DNA of 6,811 bases from Spirochaetota bacterium (GTDB lineage Bacteria; Spirochaetota; Spirochaetia; DTKZ01), in assembly GCA_029562045.1 (NCBI GenBank), contig JAKQWJ010000274.1, positions 1 to 6,811 on the forward strand, in the 5' to 3' direction. Under the pieces are notes generated by a model, which saw only the letters and a list, made by a program, of their open reading frames with translations, searched no databases and was not told the DNA's origin. A program made the translations under genes and the position numbers. Below, piece after piece: positions 1 to 5,605 of this stretch (within the stretch, counting starts at the first letter, position 1; each line of letters begins with the position of its first letter).

Positions 1-1
1 C

Positions 2-385
2 CGGGCCCTGCAGTCGGGCCGCTCCGCGGCGATCTACACCTCCCGGGAGGTTCGGCGGGCGGAAGGAAAGGATTTTCTCGGTTTCGGCAGCCGGGTCATG
101 GCGGCCCTCTGCGATGTGGTCCGGGAGGTCCGAATCCGGCCCGATTTTCTCGTCGCCAAGGGGGGCATCACCAGCGTGGAAATCGCCCGCGCCGGCCTGG
201 GGGTGAAGGAAGCTTTCGTCCCCGGACAGATCGCCCCCGGAGTTCCGGTCTGGGAACTGGGGCCGGAGACCAGATGGCCGGGGATCCATTATGTCGTTTT
301 TCCCGGAAACGTGGGGGACGACTTCACTCTGGGACACGTGGTACGGGCCCTGAGCGCCCGTCCCGAAGGAGGCATGGCACAATGA
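2..385 (+). CDS. Four-carbon acid sugar kinase (DUF1537/OtnK family), C-terminal part only
   Basis: The reading frame is open from the left edge, so only the last 127 residues are visible; the family is usually about 400-480 residues. The visible piece matches the nucleotide-binding C-terminal domain: KGGITS (visible residues 53-58), GQIAPGVPVW (75-84) and FPGNVGD (100-106), all family hallmarks, with the glycine-rich stretches expected to hold ATP phosphates. Known members phosphorylate 3-oxo-tetronates, D-threonate or D-erythronate in the cytoplasm. The substrate-binding N-terminal domain is outside the window, so the exact substrate cannot be read. The TGA stop overlaps the ATG of the next gene by 4 nt, implying translational coupling, and that neighbour is a matching beta-hydroxyacid dehydrogenase. 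By inference the two act in catabolism of threonate/erythronate-type acids. The family call is firm; the choice among kinase subtypes is not. Confidence 0.88.
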   Translation, partial: RALQSGRSAAIYTSREVRRAEGKDFLGFGSRVMAALCDVVREVRIRPDFLVAKGGITSVEIARAGLGVKEAFVPGQIAPGVPVWELGPETRWPGIHYVVFPGNVGDDFTLGHVVRALSARPEGGMAQ

Positions 386-1272
386 AGGAACGACTGGGGT
401 TCATAGGACTGGGGGTCATGGGAGGCCCGATGGTGAAAAACCTGTCGGCCAGGTTCCCCGGGGTATCCATCTTCGACTCCGACCCGCAGAAGGTCCGGAG
501 CGCCTCCATTCCGGGGCGGACCGCCGCAGCCCGGGATCTGACGGAACTGGGACGGACGTCGGACCTGGTCTTCCTGTCCCTTCCCGGTTCGGAGGCGGTG
601 AGGGAGGTTGTCCTCGGCCGGGACGGACTCGCGCCGGCCATGGGGCGGGGCGGGGTCATCATCGACACCAGCACCACCGAGACCGGGACCACGGTGGAAG
701 TCGCCTCGGCCCTGAAGGAACGGGGGATCCTGTTCCTGGATTCCCCGGTCAGCGGGGGGGAGAAGGCCGCCGTGGAGGGGACTCTGTCCTTCATGGTGGG
801 AGGCCCGGAAGAAACCTTCTCCCGCTGCGCGGGGTTCATGGCCGCCATGGGGGTCTCGGTGGTGCGGATGGGGGAGACCCCCATGGGCCAGGCCACCAAA
901 TGCGTCAACCAGATGATCGTCGGGGCCACCTTCGCCGTCATCGCCGAAGCCTTCGCCCTGGGGAGCCGGGCGGGCCTGGATCCGAAAACCCTGTACGAGG
1001 CGATAAAGGGCGGCTGGGCCGGGTCGAAGCTGCTGGATGTGGCGGCGGGGGACATGTTCTCCCGGGAGTTCAAACCCGGCGGGACCGTGGATATCTTCTG
1101 GAAGGACCTGGGCTACGCCCTCTCCCTGGCCAGGGAGACGGGCAGCCCCACTCCGGTGACGGCCCTGGCCCACGAGATCTTCAAGACCGCCCGGGCCGCC
1201 GGGGACGGGGCGAAATCCCAGACCGCTGTGGTGCGGCTCTGGGAGAGGCTTCTGGGCCGGGACATAAAATAG
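382..1272 (+). CDS. NAD-dependent beta-hydroxyacid dehydrogenase (LtnD/GarR/3-hydroxyisobutyrate dehydrogenase family)
   Basis: A 296-residue protein, the normal length for the family. The N-terminal Rossmann motif is GFIGLGVMGGPM (residues 6-17). The aspartate at the end of the second beta strand (D32, in SIFDSD) suggests NAD(H) rather than NADP(H). The substrate-binding motif DSPVSGG spans 120-126 and the catalytic lysine is K173 in ATKCVNQ, with N176 following. The conserved DIFWKDL (237-243) lies in the C-terminal helical domain. The ATG at 382 is chosen because the fold starts there, a good ribosome site (GAAGGAGG, 365-372) sits 9 nt upstream, and it overlaps the kinase stop as ATGA; a start further upstream at 274 would only add kinase-overlapping sequence. 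Next to a DUF1537 kinase, L-threonate or D-erythronate 2-dehydrogenase activity is the best guess. Tartronate-semialdehyde reductase and 3-hydroxyisobutyrate dehydrogenase remain possible, since the family cannot be resolved from motifs alone. Confidence 0.9.
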   Translation: MKERLGFIGLGVMGGPMVKNLSARFPGVSIFDSDPQKVRSASIPGRTAAARDLTELGRTSDLVFLSLPGSEAVREVVLGRDGLAPAMGRGGVIIDTSTTETGTTVEVASALKERGILFLDSPVSGGEKAAVEGTLSFMVGGPEETFSRCAGFMAAMGVSVVRMGETPMGQATKCVNQMIVGATFAVIAEAFALGSRAGLDPKTLYEAIKGGWAGSKLLDVAAGDMFSREFKPGGTVDIFWKDLGYALSLARETGSPTPVTALAHEIFKTARAAGDGAKSQTAVVRLWERLLGRDIK

Positions 1273-1301
1273 GGAATCTGTCCCGGAGCCCGGAGATCCC
1301 C
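1272..1301. terminator. Possible stem-loop between convergent genes
   Basis: The 38-nt gap between two convergent stop codons holds an imperfect inverted repeat: GGGAATCT (1272-1279) against AGATCCCC (1294-1301), 7 of 8 paired with one A-C mismatch. An inner CCGG (1283-1286) can pair with CCGG (1290-1293). No T-tract follows on either strand, so it is not a classical intrinsic terminator. Its position between convergent operons is the main reason to consider a bidirectional termination role. Confidence 0.25.
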
Positions 1302-1310
1302 GAGAGAGCC

Positions 1311-2366
1311 CTAGCTGGGGTCGATAATCGCTCCGGTCCCGGGGAAGAGAAAGTCGGCCCCGTCGCTGAAGCGTTTATAGTTTTTCTCGTTGGCCGACCA
1401 GAGATAGTCCTTTTCCGGCGCGGAGATCTCGTCCAGCCGGAGCCGTATATCCCCGGGCATGTCCCAGTCACAGATCGCCAGATTTTCCTCCAGCTGGGTC
1501 CGGCTCCTGACGCCGATGATCACCGACGAGACGAACCGGCGGGTCAGGGGCCAGGCCAGAGCCAGCTTCGCCATGGACGCCCCCGTTTCGTCCGCCAGAG
1601 CCTTCAGTTTTTCCGCGATGCGGAAACCTTTTTCGTGCCAGAACCGGGGTCCGTCCACCCCCATCCGGACATCCAGCCGCGAGCCTGCCGGGGGCTTCTC
1701 CATCCCCAGGTATTTGCCCGCCAGGAGACCTCCCCCCAGGGGACTGTATGAAAGGACACCCACCCCGTAATCCAGCATCGCCGGAATGACCTCGGTTTCC
1801 ACAGTCCTCTGGACCAGATTGTAGAGGTACTGTCCGCAGACGAAGCCCGGACCTCCCCCGTGCCGGGCGATCTCCATGGCCCTGGCGATCTGCCAGCCGA
1901 AGATATTGCTGCAGGCGGAGTGAAGGATCTTGCCCTGTCGCATCAGGATGTCCAGGGTTTCCAGGACCTCCTCCGCGGGCGTCAGCGGATCGGGGCCGTG
2001 GAGGTAATAGATGTCAATGTAGTCGGTTTTCAGCCGCCGGAGGCTGTTCTCGCAGGATGTCACGATATGCTTCCGGGAAGAACCGAAGGAGTTGGGTCCC
2101 GATCCCATGGGGAAGTAGCACTTGGAGGCCAGGATCACCTGGTCCCGATTCACCTGGGGCAGGAAGGTTCCGATGATCTCCTCGGTTCTGCCCCCGGCGT
2201 AGACATCGGCGGTGTCGAAAAAGTTCCCCCCGGCATCGAGGAAGGCCCCCATTATCCCCTGGGCCTCCTTTTCGTCGCAGCCCCAGGGCTGGGCCCCGAA
2301 GGTCATGGTCCCCAGACAGGCCCGGGAGACCAGAAGGCCGGACTTCCCCAGATAACGGTATTTCAT
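1311..2366 (-). CDS. Aldo/keto reductase
   Basis: A 351-residue protein with the full aldo/keto reductase TIM-barrel signature. The catalytic tetrad is visible: D51 and Y56 (in FDTADVY), K82 (in ASKC) and H123 (in YYLHGPD). The N-terminal strand reads YRYLGKSGLLVS, and CSNIFGWQ (152-159) follows in mid-barrel. The C-terminal cofactor segment is SVIIGVRSRTQLEENL (281-296); R287 and Q291/E294/N295 match the NADP(H)-binding pattern. It should reduce aldehydes or ketones with NADPH in the cytoplasm; the substrate is not predictable. The ATG is preceded by GGAGG (2373-2377 on the plus-strand numbering) with 6 nt spacing, and a run of seven A lies just upstream of that. It starts 28 nt after proB ends and is most likely the last gene of the proA-proB transcript. 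A link to proline or glutamate-semialdehyde chemistry is speculation from position only. Confidence 0.92.
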   Translation of the reverse strand: MKYRYLGKSGLLVSRACLGTMTFGAQPWGCDEKEAQGIMGAFLDAGGNFFDTADVYAGGRTEEIIGTFLPQVNRDQVILASKCYFPMGSGPNSFGSSRKHIVTSCENSLRRLKTDYIDIYYLHGPDPLTPAEEVLETLDILMRQGKILHSACSNIFGWQIARAMEIARHGGGPGFVCGQYLYNLVQRTVETEVIPAMLDYGVGVLSYSPLGGGLLAGKYLGMEKPPAGSRLDVRMGVDGPRFWHEKGFRIAEKLKALADETGASMAKLALAWPLTRRFVSSVIIGVRSRTQLEENLAICDWDMPGDIRLRLDEISAPEKDYLWSANEKNYKRFSDGADFLFPGTGAIIDPS

Positions 2367-2394
2367 GCACCACCTCCCGTTTTTTTGTTCCGCC

Positions 2395-3492
2395 TCAATC
2401 CGGAAATACGATGTCCTCCGGCCGGGCCACCACGTCCCGTTTCTTCTCCCCCAGGAGCCGGCGGATCTCCGAGGAGTGCCTGCCCAGGAGGCTCTTGATT
2501 TCGGCGCTGTCCAGCCCGGTGACGATCTTGGCCACCTCGTTCACCCAGATCACATCCCCGGCGGCGAAGACCCCATGGACCTCGTGGACCCCCGAGGGCA
2601 GGAGGCTCTTGTGTTTCCGCATCGCCTGGATCGCCCCCTCGTCCACGACGATCCTGCCCCGGGGGGCGCTGTTCAGTATCCAACGCTGACGGCTGGCCAG
2701 CTTCTCCCCGGCGAGAAAAACCGTTCCCAGGGGCTCCCCCGCCAGTATCCGGGGCAGCACCGACTCCTCCCTGCCGTGGGCCAGCACCATGGCGCAGCCC
2801 GCCTTTCCGGCGATCTGGGCGGCCAGGACCTTGGTCTTCATGCCCCCGGTGGAAAAGGCGCTTCCCGCCGCTCCGGCGCAGGCCAGGATCTCCGGGGTGA
2901 CCTTCTCCACCGTGGGGATGGGGACCGCGTCGGGATTTTCCCTGGGGTTGGCGGTGTACAGGGCGTCGATGTCGGTGAGCAGGATCAGGAGGTCCGCGTC
3001 CACCTTGCTGGCCACCAGGGCCGAAAGCCGGTCGTTGTCGCCGAAGGCGTTGCCGATTTCGGCGGTGGAGATGCTGTCGTTTTCGTTGAAGATGGGGATC
3101 ACCCCCAGGTCCAGGAGGGTTTCCACGCTGTTCCGCAGGTTCAGATAGCTCCGACGGTTGTTCAGCACCTCCCGGGTCAGGAGGATCTGGGCGATGATGA
3201 TGCCGTGGACCTGGAAGGCGTCCTTGTACTCCTTCATGAGGAGGGGCTGGCCGATGGAGGCGCAGGCCTGGCGCATCTTGACCCCGGTGATCTTCTCCCG
3301 GATGCCCAGCTCCCCCGCTCCCATGCCGACGGCCCCGGAGGTGACCACCAGAACCTTCTTTCCCCGGCCCCGGATCTCCGCAATCTGTCCCGCCATGGAG
3401 GCCAGGTAGCCGGTGTCCACTGAATGGTTTTTCGACAGGAGGTTGGTGCCGATTTTGATGACGATCCGTTCGGCCCGCGAAAAATCCCTCAT
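2395..3492 (-). CDS. proB: Glutamate 5-kinase with C-terminal PUA domain
   Basis: This enzyme phosphorylates L-glutamate with ATP to gamma-glutamyl phosphate, the committed and normally proline-inhibited step of proline synthesis, in the cytoplasm. The 365 residues fit the two-domain bacterial form. The amino-acid kinase domain (about 1-260) shows VIKIGTN (11-17, K13), TSGAVGMGAGELG (51-63), the glutamate-binding NENDS (136-140), FGDNDRLSALVA (150-161), LTDIDALY (172-179) and STGGMKTK (214-221). The PUA domain (about 275-360) shows PRGRIVVDEGA and SLLPSGV. The ATG at 3492 is chosen because the kinase fold starts there, AGGTGG lies 4 nt upstream, and it forms an ATGA overlap with the proA stop; the longer frame starting at 3603 only reads through proA in another frame. 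One small oddity is STGGM where I remember GTGGM in many homologues. The aldo/keto reductase follows in the same unit. Confidence 0.96.
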   Translation of the reverse strand: MRDFSRAERIVIKIGTNLLSKNHSVDTGYLASMAGQIAEIRGRGKKVLVVTSGAVGMGAGELGIREKITGVKMRQACASIGQPLLMKEYKDAFQVHGIIIAQILLTREVLNNRRSYLNLRNSVETLLDLGVIPIFNENDSISTAEIGNAFGDNDRLSALVASKVDADLLILLTDIDALYTANPRENPDAVPIPTVEKVTPEILACAGAAGSAFSTGGMKTKVLAAQIAGKAGCAMVLAHGREESVLPRILAGEPLGTVFLAGEKLASRQRWILNSAPRGRIVVDEGAIQAMRKHKSLLPSGVHEVHGVFAAGDVIWVNEVAKIVTGLDSAEIKSLLGRHSSEIRRLLGEKKRDVVARPEDIVFPD

Positions 3493-4802
3493 GACCCCAC
3501 CTGCCCGCCATGGGGAAGTTTTTTCGGAAGCTCCCGGTGGGTGAAACTCTTCCGCCCCGAGGCGTAGTCCCCGACGATCTGTCCCGACCCGTAGAGGCGC
3601 CATTTATAGACCACCAGACCCTCCAGCCCCACAGGCCCCCGGGCGTGGAGCTTCCCCGTGGAGATGCCCACCTCCGCCCCGAGACCGTACCTGTAGCCGT
3701 CGGAAAACCGGGTGGAGGCGTTCCAGAACACATCCGCCGAGTCCACCCGGTCCATGAAGCGCAGGGCCCGGGCGGTGTTGCCGGTGATGATTCCATCGGT
3801 GTGGCGGGAGCCCATGGTGTTGATGTGCTCCTCCGCCTCCTCCTGGGAGCCCACGATTTTCACCGCCAGGACGAGGTCCAGGTACTCGGTGGTCCAGTCC
3901 TCCTCGGTAGCGGCGGCGCAGGAGATGATCTTCCGCGTCTCCGGGCAGCCCCGAAGCTCCACCCCCCGGGCGTCCATGGCGGCCTTGAGCCGGGGCAGGA
4001 AGGCCCCGGCGATGTCCCGGTGCACCAGGAGGGTTTCCACGGCGTTGCAGACCGCCACATACTGGGTCTTGGCATCCACCGTGACCTTCTCCGCCAGTTC
4101 CAGGTCCGCCTCGCCGTCCACATAGATGTGGCAGACCCCGTCGGCGTGGCCCATGACGGGGATTGTGGTGTTCCGCATGATGTGGCGGACGAACTCGTTG
4201 GAACCCCGGGGCACGATGAGGTCGATGTACCGGTCCAGGGCCAGCATGGCCGTCACGTCGTCCCGGGTTTCCAGAAGGCCGATCCACCCGGGAGGCAGCC
4301 CCGCCCGGCCTCCGGCCCGGTCGATGGCCTCGAAGAGGGCGCGGTTCGTCTCCGCCGCCTCCCGGCCCCCCTTCAGCAGGACGGCGTTGCCGCTTTTCAG
4401 ACACAGGCTGGAGATCTGGACCAGCGCATCGGGCCGGGACTCGAAAACCACCCCCACCACGCCGATGGGACAGGTGACCTGGTAAAGCTCCAGGCCCCGG
4501 TCCAGTTCCCGGGCGGAGAGGACCTTCCCCACCGGGTCGGGGAGCGCGATGAGGCTGTCGATCCCCGCCAGCGCTTCCCGGAGTTTTTCCCCGTCGAACT
4601 TGAGCCTTTTCCGCAGAGGCCCGGAAAGGCCCTCCTTTTCCGCCCGCTCCTGGTCCCGGAGGTTCGCCTTAAGAATCTTCTCCGACGAGTCCTCGAGCCC
4701 CCGGCGAAGGGCCCGCAGGGCCTCGTTCTTCCCGTCCGTCGGCAGCGACCCCAGGGTGGGAGACGCCCTCTTCGCCCGTGCGGCGATGTCTTCGCACCTC
4801 AT
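3489..4802 (-). CDS. proA: Gamma-glutamyl phosphate reductase (glutamate-5-semialdehyde dehydrogenase)
   Basis: This enzyme reduces gamma-glutamyl phosphate with NADPH to glutamate-5-semialdehyde, the second step of proline synthesis, acting directly after ProB. The 437 residues are slightly above the typical 415-420, with the extra at the C-terminus. The aldehyde-dehydrogenase fold is clear: CPIGVVGVVFESRPDA (111-126), LKGGREA (143-149), VPRGSNEFVRHI (197-208), the catalytic cysteine C252 in VAVCNAVETLLVH (249-261), and the family signature from about 317 to 340 including EEHINTMGSRHTDGII. FWNASTRFSDG (359-369) and GISTGKLHARGP (379-390) follow. The ATG at 4802 is the only plausible start, because an in-frame TAA lies four codons upstream. 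It is the first gene of the operon and its TGA overlaps the proB ATG by 4 nt, so the two products are probably made in a coupled ratio. Confidence 0.97.
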   Translation of the reverse strand: MRCEDIAARAKRASPTLGSLPTDGKNEALRALRRGLEDSSEKILKANLRDQERAEKEGLSGPLRKRLKFDGEKLREALAGIDSLIALPDPVGKVLSARELDRGLELYQVTCPIGVVGVVFESRPDALVQISSLCLKSGNAVLLKGGREAAETNRALFEAIDRAGGRAGLPPGWIGLLETRDDVTAMLALDRYIDLIVPRGSNEFVRHIMRNTTIPVMGHADGVCHIYVDGEADLELAEKVTVDAKTQYVAVCNAVETLLVHRDIAGAFLPRLKAAMDARGVELRGCPETRKIISCAAATEEDWTTEYLDLVLAVKIVGSQEEAEEHINTMGSRHTDGIITGNTARALRFMDRVDSADVFWNASTRFSDGYRYGLGAEVGISTGKLHARGPVGLEGLVVYKWRLYGSGQIVGDYASGRKSFTHRELPKKLPHGGQVGS

Positions 4803-4803
4803 A

Positions 4804-4809
4804 CTCCCT
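4804..4809 (-). promoter_or_regulatory. Closely spaced ribosome binding site of proA
   Basis: On the minus strand AGGGAG lies only 1 nt before the proA ATG, much closer than the other sites in this window (4-9 nt). No alternative start exists nearby, since an in-frame stop lies just upstream and no ATG or GTG follows in the first 20 codons. Initiation may therefore be weaker than usual, or may use the short leader differently. Confidence 0.45.
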
Positions 4810-4829
4810 GAAACTTACCGCAACGGGGG

Positions 4830-4835
4830 ATTATA
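4830..4835 (-). promoter_or_regulatory. Likely -10 box of the proA-proB-reductase operon
   Basis: On the minus strand this is a perfect TATAAT in an otherwise GC-rich gap, 27 nt upstream of the proA ATG. Transcription would begin about 7 nt downstream, giving a leader of roughly 20 nt. No TTGACA-like -35 hexamer is present at 16-18 nt spacing (the positions read GC-rich), and the TG upstream is one base off a true extended -10. The -10 match and its place before an operon make it plausible; start-site data would decide. Confidence 0.5.
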
Positions 4836-4942
4836 GGCAAGACGAGAGGTCCCGGCGCGGCCGTCCATGGCGCGTCCGGTGCGGAGACGGCGACCGTAAA
4901 GGGCCCGGCCGGAATCCGCAGAGGGACAGACCCCCGGAGGGC

Positions 4943-4969
4943 GGCGCCTCCCCGCGGCGCGGAGGCGCC
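4943..4969. terminator. Strong GC-rich hairpin downstream of the COQ7-like gene
   Basis: A perfect 9-bp inverted repeat, GGCGCCTCC (4943-4951) and GGAGGCGCC (4961-4969), encloses a 9-nt loop. It lies 41 nt beyond the COQ7-like stop and about 108 nt before the proposed proA -10 box, in a 207-nt gap (4803-5009) in which I see no supported gene. Position suggests termination of the methyltransferase-COQ7 transcript, but no T-tract follows on the minus strand, so it would have to be a U-poor or factor-assisted terminator, or an mRNA 3'-end stabiliser. Confidence 0.35.
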
Positions 4970-5009
4970 CCGGACGGGCGGCCCCGCCCCCGTCAGGCCT
5001 CGGCAGGGA

Positions 5010-5573
5010 TCAGACGAGACGGGTCACCGCCACGGCGCAGGCGGAACTGATCCGAATCTTCAGCCGGATCAGGGCCGACCCCGGGCCGGGGGGCCCCATC
5101 TTTTCCGCCGCCTCGTCCCGGTGCCTCCGCTCGTCGGCCTGATACTCCCGCAGGAGCTCCGCCAGCGGGGCAAAGTCGTCCCGCCCCTCCAGCCGGTCCA
5201 GCTGCTTCTGAAAGTGCCGGACCACCCCGTCCTCCACCGCCTGGACCGCGGCGTAGATGGCCCGGGGCCCGAAGAGGGACAGCAGGGCCACCTGGGCCCG
5301 GCCCGCCAGTTTCCAGAAGGGAACCAGGAGGCTTTTCTGACGGGGCCCCAGGAGGGCTCCGAACCCGGCCAGGTGCTTCTCCTCCGAATCCAGGTGCCGC
5401 CGGGCGAAATCCCGGACCTCCTCGGCCCGGCAGTACCGGAGGATGGACCGATAGATGGAGACCGCGCCGCTCTCGCCGGCGTGATTGACCCGGATGTCGG
5501 GGATCATATCCCCGGGGACCCGCAGGTTCCCGGGAGCCCCCGGTTCTCCGCCGCCAGATTTGGATGTGTTCAT
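5010..5573 (-). CDS. COQ7-type di-iron hydroxylase (demethoxyubiquinone hydroxylase family)
   Basis: COQ7 proteins are membrane-associated, ferritin-like di-iron enzymes that hydroxylate demethoxyubiquinone in ubiquinone synthesis. From the ATG at 5573 the protein has 187 residues. All expected iron ligands can be placed: E34 (in NHAGESGAV), E64 and H67 (EEKH), E114 (VEDGVVRHF), E148 and H151 (ERRH). The apolar stretch SLLVPFWKLAGRAQVALL (81-98) fits the membrane-facing helix, and the C-terminus resembles the COQ7 tail. The start is uncertain: ATG at 5573 has GGGTGA just upstream, ATG at 5582 has no visible ribosome site, and TTG at 5609 overlaps the methyltransferase stop as TTGA. The added residues look unconserved. 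The gene follows the methyltransferase on the same strand by 32 nt or less. A quinone substrate is inferred from family only; no other ubiquinone gene is in the window. Confidence 0.88.
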   Translation of the reverse strand: MNTSKSGGGEPGAPGNLRVPGDMIPDIRVNHAGESGAVSIYRSILRYCRAEEVRDFARRHLDSEEKHLAGFGALLGPRQKSLLVPFWKLAGRAQVALLSLFGPRAIYAAVQAVEDGVVRHFQKQLDRLEGRDDFAPLAELLREYQADERRHRDEAAEKMGPPGPGSALIRLKIRISSACAVAVTRLV

Positions 5574-5605
5574 GTCACCCATTGTCGCGCCGGGTGCGGG
5601 ATAAA

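Noticed and set aside
2380..2386. A T7 run on the plus strand between proB and the reductase, considered as a terminator tail.
   Set aside because: Genes here run on the minus strand, where it is A7, and no stable GC stem precedes it on the plus strand.
2363..3796. A long minus-strand frame covering proB in another phase, rich in Gly, Pro and Arg.
   Set aside because: The composition is typical of out-of-frame translation of GC-rich genes; proB in its own frame has all catalytic motifs.
3510..4811. A long plus-strand open frame opposite proA, over 430 codons.
   Set aside because: It is antisense to a clearly recognised proA, lacks any recognisable family motif, and such frames are expected from GC-rich codon use.
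4815..4868. A 17-codon minus-strand open frame just upstream of proA with two adjacent proline codons near its end (AYNPPLR), resembling an attenuation leader peptide.
   Set aside because: Only two prolines, no clear ribosome site, no terminator with a T-tract between it and proA, and the frame contains the likely -10 box, so it would not be transcribed from that promoter.
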